From: Rachycentron canadum | Lineage: Eukaryota > Chordata > Actinopteri > Carangiformes > Rachycentridae | Direction: 5' to 3' | Length of the DNA: 64,000 bases | Assembly: GCA_038496675.1 (NCBI GenBank) | Contig: CM076660.1 | Span: forward strand, 9,916,816 to 9,980,815 | Part shown: positions 26,101-39,626 of the stretch, in pieces | Layout: every line of letters starts with the position of its first letter | Numbering within the stretch: the stretch's first letter is position 1 | The notes under the pieces: generated by a model | The model's input: the letters and a program-made list of their open reading frames with translations, nothing else | Told to the model about the DNA's origin: nothing | The model's database searches: none | Translations under genes and position numbers: made by a program

Positions 26101-29100
26101 GAAATTATAGTGGCTCTGCTTTTATATCTAGAATCTTGCCTAACTGTTTACACAAGAATCAGACGCTCCTTTTTAACTCAGGGGTCAGCCTTAAGCCACA
26201 ATTTAAAAGAAGCCCACAATTTACTTGATGTCTACCACGACACGCTGCAATTATTGTGTGTGGTCTCTAGAACTGGTTAATCTCTTTTGGGGCGGAGCTG
26301 CAGTTGTTGTTATGTTGCTGCGCCACAGTTCCTTAGCAAGCTGCATGAAATCAGTTTTTCAAGCTGGACTATTTCAGATGCCTCATGTGCTGCTCTGACC
26401 AACCGAATTAGCCACAGCTGCATGAGAAACATGGAGGGCTCTGCCTCACACCGTCTGCACTCACACTCTGTACCAGCCAGTTACTACATGAACTCACAGT
26501 TATGAAGTTACACAAGGACATTTCAAGGGAAAAAGAAAAAGATTAATGCTTAGTTGGGACAATATTTAAAGTTAGAATTGTGTATTATGGTGAACTTCAA
26601 CTGCAGGTTATAATTTACTCACTTTTTTAAGAAATGGTGCATCACCACTTAGAGCCAAACTATTGCCATGTTTTCATGCTTTATGACCATTCAGTTTCAT
26701 AGCAAGTCAGCAAGGACATACTACGTGATAATGTTAGTGGTTTGGTTAAATAAAATAATGATATTTAAATTTCATACCAATTGAAACCGACATTCCTACA
26801 GTCCGTTACATTTAAGTTTTTATACCTCACTGTTGCTCATCTGGTAATAGTCCTTGTAAGCCATGTAGACCTGGAATGAGTTCACACCTGTGGGGACAAA
26901 AAATAAATAAACACAAGCAAAACACAATGAAGAAAATGTTAAAAAAAAAAAAAAAAGATATAAAAGGACTAAGGTTGATGTGAAAATGACAACAAGATGG
27001 TATAAGGTAATGAGGTGTGATTTCAGTCTTGTTATAAAATTTTGGAAATCAACTAAAAAGGAAAGAATTTATCTTTTTTTTATGACAAACCAAAATGGCC
27101 TTGGTGAATTAAAAAAAAAACAAAAAAAAACATGAATACAGCCCACCTTTGTCCTTAATGAGGTTATCCAGCTCCTGCTTCACACTGTCATTCCAGTGGG
27201 TGATGTCCACATGGAGTGAGTAGTCACAACAGGCCTTCTCATCTGCCCACTGCCTCCACTGGTCATAGGCCTCCATCAGGCTGCTCCCGGGATCTGGGAT
27301 CACATGGTCCACTGGAGAGAAAGAGGACATGAAGGGAGGATGAAAGCATAGAAGTTTTGTGGGGAGAAAGGGGTTATTTGAGGAGAGAAGGAAAGGATGC
27401 AGAGAGGTGAGATGGCAGGTGGCATGAAACAAATAGACAGACAAAGAAGTGACAGAATGGGGTAGAGATAATCGCACATAGAAAGATGAAGACAGGGTGA
27501 TGTCAGGATTTGTCCGCTAGTGTTTCTACTTTCTTCCGCTACTGTTTATCTTGCATAATCAGCTGTCCGTCTGAGTTCCTGCAGTGCTCAGCCAGTGGGG
27601 ACCAACCTTGTCAGATGTCACATTACATTTTGAACATCTTTGTCTGGGTGCGGCTCTCCTTTAAAATTTTGTTTTTCGTTATGTAACCAAAAATAATTTC
27701 ATAGGATGGAATTTGGCAGCAAAGGACAGTGGACAGGAGATTTTTCTCATATGGACCACCCACTTAGAGAAATGCAGTAAGCAGTGCAGTAAGGTACTTT
27801 TGGAGACAATAAGTGCACACAACCTATGCAAGTGTTCCAGTGTCTAGTGTATCTGAAAAGGTAATATTTCAGATACGCAAATGCAAACATCCCTTCTGAA
27901 ACATACACTTTAACAACAAAGAAGTGTCACCTTCATTCAAACTTAAAAATAAAAAGTCTGCTTTTTAAATTATTCATTAAATCCATTTTGTACAAAACAA
28001 TGTCATAGTGCACAAAATATCCTGCACCATATTACTCAGCTGTAATAAAATAAGGCCTCCTGTTGGCTCGCCACCTGACCGGCTTCTTTATCTCATTAAG
28101 GAGGACCCAATCTGCTTATCTAGTCTTTGCATGTCAATAGGATAGAGCTGGAAATGGCAGTCACGAAACAAAACACTGCTGTTTACTATGCAAACCATGT
28201 TTTTTTGTCCACCATCATATAAATACACCATCATCTGTTGAGGAGGGAGACATATACAACACACAGTACACACAGGCAGATACAAAGCACAGTGCATGTT
28301 TTCACTTTCTCGCTCGCACATCACCCACTGGAATATAATCCCTCTATGAATGGAGCCCATGAATAGAGCTTACTACAGTAACACGCCTGTTAGCGACAGA
28401 CACACGCTGGCAAACAAGCTGAAGAGTTGCAGGCAGCTCAAAAGAAGTTAATGGTATTAATGAGACTGTGGTATCTACCAGCTGCTGGCCGTGATAGCGT
28501 CTGGTCCCTAAACTACATGCAGTGAACAAATACTCATACAAACTCATACTGTACGCAGACAAGCATGAAGGCGCACACCAATGCTCTAGTTCTATGGGGG
28601 TAGTGTTTCACTCTGTGCCCCTCTTCCCAGTGCTGCCCCCCTTACACGCAGTCTTTTTTATGGTCTTCTTTTGGAAAGTTGCCCAAAACCAGACTTCCCA
28701 TCCTTTTCTCTTTTACTCTGTTGGAGTCTCCCTCTGTTGCCCTCCCTCCCCTCTTTTTGCTCCCCTCTTTTTAGCTTTCTGTCTGCATTTCATTTGTCCC
28801 CTTTCCTTACCAATCATGGTTGTTCCCCCGGCAAGAGCAGCCTTTGATCCCTGAGCAAAGTCGTCCACGGTTGTGGTTCCACGGTACGGCATCTGGAAGT
28901 GGGTGTGGATGTCAATGCCACCCGGGATCACCATCTTTCCTTGGGCCTCAATGGTCTTCACACCACCGGGCACGATCAGATTGTCGCCGATCTGCCTGTC
29001 AATGGCAGATGATGTTGTCATAAAAGATGTTCATGTTATTTTTGCATTACTTGTAATGTGCAATGCACAAATGAATCTGAACTGTGCATTGTAATTATAC

Positions 29101-32100
29101 TGTAAGTATTAAACAATTTATTTGCACGTCAGAGTTTTAGTTTTGCTATTTCTTAATAGAAGCACATCTTTCTAATACATATAATGATGACAAAAACAAA
29201 AACAGTTCCTGACTTTAACATGACCTCAAAACAAAGTGGAGCAACACATTGTCACCATGTCAACACATCAACGTTTCAACCCATCGACATGTCAACACAT
29301 CAACATTTCATCCCTGGAAACCCTGTTGTTCAGACATTACAGAGGAGACAAGCCAGACAGACAGGCAGGCAGAAGCCAGGTTCTCTGTGAGTTTGCCAGG
29401 AGCCCAATGGTCCAGAAGGCATCTGGGTGATTATTATGCAACACCAGGCTTTCTGTGGGTGCCTCTCTTTGAGCCGCCTGACTGAGGGGCAGTGGGGACA
29501 AAGGGCCTAGAACTGGAAAATCAAGCAGGAACAGGACAGGGGGGCAAAAGAGTGAGGGAAAGGACAGACTGATTCAAGGAGAGACTTTCCCCCAGCCTTG
29601 TCTGGTGGCCGAGACAGAACTGGAGACTAGACACTCTAATTATAACTCCGCTCCAAGGTAACAGTGACCACCAGAAAGATGTTCCACTTTCTTGATTTTG
29701 ATAAGCAGGACGTTTGTGTGCAGCATGCATTAACTTCAGGGTAGCTTCCTTATCGTCAGTCTGGAGGAGGGGCTCACTGTTATGTTTAGTTGGGGTTTTG
29801 TTTTCTTTCACCTGCCAACTCCTCTTCAACAAATTCTAACGATAATTAAATACAATATGTTAATATTTCATCACCTTTACAGTTTGCAAAACTACAGCTG
29901 TTATTCTCCTGTTTTATTCTCCATCAGACAGATTATTATTAGAATATTTCTGTTACACTGAAAGCTGTGGGGAGGCTCAGGCTCCTTGCTACAATTGATG
30001 TCATTCTTGCAGATGTCCTCAATCTCCAAAACAGCGAATTTGGGTAAAGTCAAAACAGACAAAATATGACAATAAAGAGCAAGAACCTCCCTTTAACATT
30101 TACACAAACTGACCTGGCCAACCCCATTAATGGAGCAATCAAGATGTCTTCATGCTATGTACATGTCAAGAGGAATCGCTTTTCTCCCCAAAAATATTTT
30201 AGTTTCTGCAGCAGCAATTGGCACTCAGTTAAGAGTGATACAGCTAAAGGAGAGGGAACATATGAGCTACAGCTAAACTTGACGCAAATGGATGATGAGC
30301 CTGAGTTGAGGAATGAAAGCAAATGGGAATAGATAGGAGCAGAGCAGAAATGAGGCCAGTGGAAGACTTACTTAATGAGGCCATCCTCCATGTAGATATC
30401 GGCATGGAAGGACTGGTCATCGTTCACGATCCTCCCACCTTTGATCAGAAGCCTGTCGCTCTATAGAGAGAATGATAATGGGGCGGGGGAAGAGGAGATA
30501 AGAGAAATGTTATAACTCTGAGAAAACAAAGGTTTGACTCGCAACATCTCACAGGAGGACGATCTGCCAAATTGTTTGTGTTCTATATTTGGAATGGCAC
30601 AATGCTTGACTATTTCTCCCTAGTTACATTATATCCTTTGCTTTCCACTCAGAGGAGGCAAACAATATTTCATTCATTCATTCATGGCTGGGAGGAGATG
30701 GGGAATGTGTGTCTCTCTTTTACCATGTAAACACACCATGCACAGTTCGGCGGTGGACCACACTGTATGTATGTATATATGTGACTTTAATAATAGTTAA
30801 TAATAATAGTAATAGATACTGACTGAGTAAATCTGGGAATGCCAGTCTGACGATCACATGTATGCTTTACAAAATCAGTAACTACTTTGGAGCTGCTCCA
30901 TTATGGATGTACAACATGTCCAGGATTACCTCACTTAGAAACAGCAGCCGTGGTGTATGTAGAGCAGGAAAATTCTTCAATCCATCGTAAACAAATAGCA
31001 TTTACATTATGTTTAACCATCTGTGCAAAATCTAATTTCAGGTGAAGCTATTTGGAGCCGGAGTAGGTTTCACTGTAACTTACATTCTCCTGAAATAACA
31101 GGACTTGGATCAGTCACTGTGATAACATTTGAGAAGATGACAGTTTGACAGAGCTGAACCTTCTTTAACCGACTGATCATGGATTAACAACTTAACCATG
31201 TTTATCCAGATTTTGTTATGCAACAACTCTTGCTGTGGATGTTATTTTCTCTATATAATCCATTTATAGCCCACATGTGTATTGATTATTGAGCACTTAA
31301 TGGGGAAGGATATTTTTAATCTGCATGAGAAAAATAACAATCCGCTCTGCTGCGGGAAAATTAAACCACAAAACCTTGTCATGCCCGAGGAACGCTTCAA
31401 CCCCACATCTTGTCATGTGGTCTGATTTGGGCGTTGCCATGACGCCACAGTCAGACATCAAATCTGCTGCTGCTGCCGCTGCACCACTAGAAGGCTGTTG
31501 TCATGGTGATGGGTTGACTGCAGGGAGAGAGACTACAGAGGAGGGGATAGTGGGCGCCTGGTTCTGCTGACTTATTGGAAAGCTGGTTGAGTGGAAAGCT
31601 GGCTGTTGAACAGGATGGAGGGCCTCATGGATAGAGGGGAGTTGCTGGTGTGTGGATGGGCACCTGTGCAGCTGGTCGGCTGCGTGATCTGTGGGCAAAC
31701 TGTTTATAGTGTACTGAAGAACAGTAAAGTCAGTGGCGTAAAGTGAGTAGAGCTCAAACAATCAGTCAGTCAGTTCTGCAGTTATTCTGATGAGATGATG
31801 ATTATTATCATTTGCGATTATTATGCTGATTACTTTGTTGATTGATTATTCGAGTTGTCCATAAAGAGATCAGACTTCAGAAGATTCGTAAAATTTCTTG
31901 ATGTAAAGAAAAGCTTTAAATCTACACATCTGAGAGGTTGGAAGCATTATGTTTAGCATTTTTGTTTAGAAAATTATTTGATTGACAAAACAAACAGCTC
32001 CATTAAATTACTGATCAGTAAATCCATTATGACAATGATCATTAGTTACAGCCTGTCAATATATATAAACATATTGAGGTAAAAACAAATGGTTTCCTCA

Positions 32101-35100
32101 AAGCAAAATAAACTGACGCCCTTCTGGAATTTAAGTCCATAACTGGTTATTGTGAAAAACAATACAATGAGATTGTTCCTTGAGCAAGTAAAACATCAGT
32201 AATATATTCACACTCTGTAAAATGGCAGCTTCTTCTAGGACGGACCGACTTCTTAGGTTTACACCCTTGGCTGTGGATCCGGTGTTTCATCACTGAAGTG
32301 CACTGCAGCCACTCCCTCACACATCAAAAAAAATATACAAAACAGTATAATACACGTCTATGTAGCTCAAATGAAACAGGCTCCATATCTGCTGAGGTCA
32401 TAAACACACACATTGTGTGTATTCTTGCATCATTGTGTTTGTGTGTATGCGATAGTGATGGAGTAGTGTGAAACAGAGTCTAAAACCTTCCAAGGCGACC
32501 ACACCCTGAAGCAACACATTACAACACACAGTCATCAGTGGCTGGAACACAGGACCACTATAGATCATACTGTAGAGCACAGTGCCCTGAAACTGTCGCT
32601 CATTAGCTCAGACAGTCCAAAGTAGAACACAACTCTGCTGCTTCAACTTCTTGTTCATATTGAACTTAAATCAGACTTTACTTCACCTCTTTAATGGAAA
32701 CACTTTTGATATAATCCAGGTCAGCAGCTTTAAATCCATTACCTTCCAGGATTAACAGTATTAATTTACTGATTGTAGTATATTGATGAAATAATTAGCT
32801 GATAAATCAATTTGTTAGTCACTAAAAATGAACTGACAACAATTTGATATTAGATTATTAATTTATTATTAACTAAGTTATTAATCAAGCAAAAGCGTTC
32901 ACCGCTTTCAGGTTTTTTAGAAAATTATTTTTCTTAGTTACTGGTTATTTCCTCAATTGATTGATTCATCATTTGGTTTAAATAGCTTAGTCTAAACCTA
33001 AATACATTGAATTTACAATTCACAACAGCAAATCCTCATCCATGTTGAAATGAATCATTGATTATGAAAATAGTCGTTGATACATTTTCCGTTCAATCAA
33101 CTAATCGACTGATTGTTGCAGCTCTGCAGACTAATCACAGACTCCCAGCATTGATTCAGGTCACACGCAGATGAGCCATAGCAAAATGCTTTAGTCACTC
33201 ATGATCAAATTGTATGTGCTAAAACATTGGTTTTAGTCATGAAGCAATGATAAATATTCACTGCTTCCAACTGTAAGGTTGTGTTTTTTCTATTTCCCAT
33301 TATATTATAAACAAAACCATTCATTGTTTAATGAAATGAAGGAACCAGTAATGAAAATAACTACAAGTTGTAGCTTTTATACAGTAATAACGGATCATAA
33401 CTCAGCAGTACAGACCTGCATCAGACCAGGAAATAGTTTTTATCTGATTTATAATACTGCAGTGAGGGGTGTGTCCTCATGCATGGGTGCCTTACTGAAG
33501 TGTTTTAGCCGTCACTCTCTCTCTCTCTGTCTCACACACACACACACACACATGCTCATATTCCCATTTGCCCACTCTCTGGTCTATAACAGCATGCAAG
33601 AGATCACAATCATTTGTTAATCAATAGCTTTCCATTTCCATTACAACGCAGCAACTGTGGGTTTGCTGATTATAGTATTCCTCAGTTTGTGCATCTGCCA
33701 GCGAACTACACAATGAACTTACTATAAATCTGGACTGCATTTGATTAGTCTTCAGTTTTTCCCAGTCAGTGGAAAAGTCAATGTTGAAAAGCTTAACGTC
33801 AACAGCTTAAATCATTATGCGAAAACATAACAAAGCAGATCTTCTGAATGGCAGCAAACATGTTCAAACTGTCACAGAATTTCAAGAACACATAACTAAA
33901 ATCTAAGTGGTGATAGTGTTTGGCAGCATGGGTGACCAGACTGTCAAGCCTTTTGAAAGACATGTAATCTGAGACAAGAGTTTTTTCATTAATGCCGCTT
34001 AATCACACTTCATAAATCTAAATGCAGACAACTTTTAATTGGAGTTATCCTGATTTGTTTTTAACAGGAAGCCTCAAACTGACACTTCCGCCAACACTCA
34101 GGTCATTCAGCAACAAACACTACACTTGAATATTTCACGGTAAATGACATCCTGTTGTTTCCTAGTGTTGCCAGTTCTGTAGGCAGCATGTGGCATAGGA
34201 CTATTTATTGTGTTAGAATTTATCTAGGATTCTGTCATGTACTTCACATGATTTTTCAGCATTATTTCAACTATTTATAAGAGAAATGCATGTAACTGTA
34301 AATATGGCTGTAACATGGATAGGCTCTATGCATCCTAACCAGCCACACCATTTTCTTCCCTACGTAGCAAAACTCTGCTGACTGTGTAACAGCGACATTG
34401 CTGGAGTTAAACCGTCTGCTATTATGTGGTTATGGGAACATACCTCACCATTTGTTACAACATTAACGAGATGGCATTATCAACATAATGAACAGATACC
34501 GCAGTCATAATGCTGTTGGAATTTCTGTTGCAGCCTTGGCTTTGGCAAGGACGAGTTCCTGGCATTCAGCGGCTGTGGTGGTGTGTATGACAGAATCCTG
34601 CATGTGAGATGGGACTGAGAGACGACAGCTGATTCAAGATGGAGGATTCAGGTACGTACAACATTATGCGTATCAGTTATGTGCAAATAATTACATACTC
34701 TGATCTAATAGGTGTTCATGAGAAAATAGAGTGTGAAAAATCTTTATTGAGCTGTTATTACATTGTATAATTCACCTGATCATCATTCACATTATTTAAA
34801 TTTTTCATATTTCTGATGTTGTTTTCAAGCTTCAATATTTTCACTTGTTTACTTCCCTCAATAATAAATTTTTTTGCAGAAGTGGTATTCTATTCTACTT
34901 CTTACTCTTGTATTTTGCTATTCTTGTATTCTTATTTTATTCTTCTATTTTGAAGTAGTCAGTCCTGTGAAAAGACTATCACTGAGTTTGCAGGAAAGTG
35001 CCCTGTGTGAAAAAAAACCTTGATCCAGTCAATCAAGGTCAGGGTTTTTCACACAGTTGGAAGAGCCAACTCTCAAACCCACTGACCAAAAATTGTTTTT

Positions 35101-38100
35101 TTTTCCTGGTGTGAGCAGTCAGACAGATTTTTTCAGGCTAAATTAGGCAAACCTAATGTTTCTGCAATTGTTTGTTCTCTGCTTATATTGTCAACATATA
35201 TTTTGGCCAAAGAGATTTATATTGGCATAAAACAGTGCAAAAAGTCTGTTGCTGATCGAGTACATTCGAGCCTGGATTAGAACATTTATACAAGGCATCA
35301 GTGAGGTTGATCCTGATTTGTTCTGACCTTCCAAGGTCAGTGATCATGTCCTCGTTTGTCAGTCATGTCACAGTTACACCACCCAGTATTTAGGAGGGGG
35401 AAAAAAAAATCTTGCTGGATGAGCTATACACAATTAATGATGTTGGTTTGTTCAAACAGAAGACAAAGCACGAGTTTGACCTCTGCACCTTGCGGTCCGC
35501 TTTTATTTATCTGATAATATGTCTGATACACTAACACTAGTAACGCTGAAATCAAAATAGGCCAAAATGACATTTGATAATTCCCACTAAAAAAACAGTT
35601 TGAACCATTCAATTATCTAATTTTGTGCATTATTTCCATAAGAGTGCAAACCAATACAACAAAAGACATAGCTACCTGTGTAAGTGCTCATTTGGCTGCA
35701 TATTTTGGAGATATGCCCCCTAGCTAGTGCTGCAATGGTAGGCTAAGCTAGCTGTAGCTTACATAGCAACAGTTTGACAGTTTGTAGATCTTTTCACCAG
35801 GTGGGAGATATCACCTGTGCAAGATTCCCAGTATTAACTTAGTTAAAAGTTGAAGGCTCATATGAATGGCTTGAAAAACAACTTGAACGCAACATTGGCT
35901 GTAGCTAACTAACAAGCTGTGTGCTAACAAGTGTGCTGTTAAGTGAACAGGAACTCTGTGTCTGGTCTCTGTGCTTTTATGAAACATTACGGCCTTGGTA
36001 TAATTTTTCACTCTGGCTGAAACTAAATTTTCAAGGGAAACACGTTAGCTTTGTTTTGCGCAAAATCTCACTCACTCTCGTCTCTCAATTTTTGTGAGCT
36101 ATGTAGAGGCTAAAATTCAGCTCTCACTCTCACATGTTAAAACACATGATAGGGATGGGTTTACTGAAGTTAGTGTGCTAGGTTTAGCTGTACCCCATGT
36201 TAAAAAAGATCTGAGCTTTTCAAAATATCAATTAAAAAAAAAAGTAAAATTATGTGTCACTAAAGGTAAAACAATTTACAGAGCCATTCAGTTGATCTGA
36301 ACCCTGAATTATCTGTGTCTGTAAATGTAAGCCTACTTTCTTACTGTATGTGTGGATGTGTGACTGTGACCTAGTCTCAACACTTGGGTGCTGGGTGAAC
36401 AGTAGAGGATTTGGTGTTTTCTCACTGTAATGATTTCCTTCAGCTGCCTGTATCGACAAATTAGGATGGTTGAAGGATTATCAAACATCATGCAAACATT
36501 ACAACTGAGCCACAAATCCTTGCAAACAGTCCCAATATGCTTAAATCAAACAAACACATACTAATGTCTGTCAATAATCTAAACCGATCAAATGGAAATT
36601 GGATGGTTTAGCAGACTGTGTCATTCAAGCCACTTTACTCCTCTGAAGTCACTGGAAAAAGTAATTAAGTCCTTTTTACCTTCCTAAACATTTTTCTTCT
36701 AGTGCTGACAGGCTCATCTATGAGATTCCTGGCAACAAAGCGGAGTAAAGTTTGGGTGGAAAAAAAATATCTTGTCATTCAACTCACGTAGAAGAAAAAA
36801 AACAAAGCACCAAAAATAACGCACTTCTTGTGCACAGGAAACTGTCATTTTCTGTTACACAAGCCAGCAGTAATCAAAAATAGACGGCAGGATGTTGTTC
36901 TTGTACTACTACACCAATATCCACTGACAACTTTTTTCCACATCCACCAGACCGGAGGGAGAAGCGCTCATGAAACTGGGATCCTCAGAGCTTAATAAGT
37001 GGGAATGGTCCTGGAAAAGTCCACGGCCACAAAGCAGGCCAAAAGGTCTCAGAAGACATTCAAGGAGAGACCTCCATTGGCATAGACAGAGACACACTGT
37101 TGTGTGGGTGGGGAGAGCAGCAGGGAAGCAGGCAGAGACCATTGGAGAAGGGAAGTCATCCTGAATGTTCACCACTGCCTTTGGTTCAGCCCTGTTGCCT
37201 AGCGAGCAAAAATATTTACTCTTTACCAAAAACTGCACACGTTTTTTTTTTTTTTTTTTCACGGTCTGGAAAAGTGAAAACAATGAGACTTATCAATCTA
37301 AATTAATTGCAGAGGCTCCCACCAGCCACAGTCTAGCAGGAATCTTGTTTGACTCGAATGTTGATCTTGTGATAGGCTGGAGTAGTGTAACCATGGTGAT
37401 GGAAAAAAAAAACAGTCTGGACCTGATTGGGCAAGACAGGTTGAATTATAAACTCTTTCAATCAAAGTGTCTGCTCGTGTGTGATTGAATCTAAGTGTGT
37501 GTCGAATAACATCCCCACACGACAAACCAAACAAGGGTTGTATTTTCCTGCCATCACAGCTGTATCTCGGTTGTCATGGTGAGTCGCACGGCAACATCTG
37601 GGTGGCCACGGGTTATTTTGTTTGCACTCGAGCCCACTTTGCTGCAGCCTGCATGGCGATGGCACAGTCTGTTGTGGCGGGGCCCAGTTTTGTGGTGCGT
37701 CAACGGGGGAATGGGTTTCATTTCCCAATGCAGAGCCACCGTCTGCCGGCCCTGCTTCAAGCCCACAGATGCTGATTCCAGCTGGAGGGGATTACTGATG
37801 ACATGTACCAGCCTGGAACAACACTGAGGCTGCTGTGAGAGGGTATGAGGGAAGGGAAGAACCACACCTAGAAATATGACAGAGCCATTCTGGCTATGAG
37901 CAGATGTAAGGAAACAGCTGGAACAGAATGGACAAGCATGGAAATACAGACAGTCTGTGAGGGGAAGAGGGTTAGAAACAGGTATGGTATTTGTGGCCCT
38001 TCTGTGTAATTATCTACATGTATACTGATACTACTGTGTGAGGTCCAAAACAATTCATTTGACTTAAAGAAAATAAGAAAAAGATGATGGACCAAACCTT

Positions 38101-39568
38101 TCAGAACCAGCTTTTGAACCTAGAGCATTGATATTCAGAAGCCAGATTTTCATATGTTCTAACATTGATCACAATCTCTCTCAGACCAGCGCCACCAACA
38201 TCATAAATTAGTGATTGCAGTGAATGCAGCGTGTCCATAGAATTTCAAATACATTCAAGGATAAAGTTGAGGATATTAAAAACACTAAAACTAACAGGGT
38301 TGTTAGTCGAAACTTTCAGACGTCCCCAGATTTGTTCCGACTGAATAGAAAACAACATTTGTTAGAAAGATCTTTAGCAACCTCATTTTTTTAAAGTTAT
38401 ATAATTACATCATTGTCCATTTTTGATGCTATTTATGGCCAATATTTTTCAGACGTGCCCATTCAGGGTATTTGCATACATCTGTTTCTCTATGTAGCAG
38501 TTATCACTGTTACTGGCACCGCCTGTCTCAAGGAATTCACAGGAAGTGGCTGCCAGCTGGTGCAGTTGTAATTCAATCATGAAGTCAGTTTTATTGTGTT
38601 GGATGACTTTGGGGAATGTCGTCTTTATTAAAACGACCTAACAGGATGAATTTTGTCATCTCACAATTTATACTAGTTGAAGGCGTGTTTGCCGGTTGAT
38701 GCAGGCATCATTTCCAAACACACTTGCCATTACCACCAGTCACCAAAGTGGTCGCCACTTCAACCAAGAATGAAACCTTCAGAAGCAATACTTGAATTTA
38801 TTGGAGTAAAGACTGGACTACAATAAGATGATGAGAGTACACAGTGCACACGAGGCAGTGTGAAAACTGTGCTGTGGTGTGAAACCACCATATTGCTGCA
38901 CTTACACAAGTTAACACTTTGGTTACAACTGGATGAAGCTTGTCTGTTGAGAATTACAACAACCCCCCCCAAATGAAAAATTTAACCTCAGTACCCAGAT
39001 CGCAAGTATCTCGAAGCTATCAAACTGCGTGCAACTTGCTCATGTTACAAATCTTTCCGGTCTATGATTTCTTGTCTCAGTATCAAACTGGGAAGAGGGG
39101 AGACAGATCTCATCTCAGTGAGTGCTCCAAATTGCAGCATTACTCTCTGATTTTGTCTGTGGATGTTTAGACGTAGATATTATGCCTTTTAGGGGGAAAA
39201 TTTCCAACATTTATAGCATAAAAGAATCCAGATGAAAAAGACACACCCATCCTCTCTGTAGGGGGGTTGGTAAAATTAAAATTTCCATCCCTATGATATC
39301 TTAGAAATTCAGGCCCACCTTAGCATTTTACAGTAGAGGGTCATGCCCTACTTTAGGAGGACTGACATCCAGAGACTGCTTAAAATAGGGATATATAATA
39401 CAGGACCTCTACAGGATAAAGCTACCCCACTCTTCACCCAAATCCCCCCCTTTGATGTGATATCAGCTAAGAAGACGAGACAAAGGCTGTGTCTCCCACA
39501 GCTGGGCAACACACCCCTGACTGCAGCCTGAGCTGCAACAATGAAAACTGGAAGGCAGGCATTTTGGA

Positions 39569-39626
<58 letters not shown>

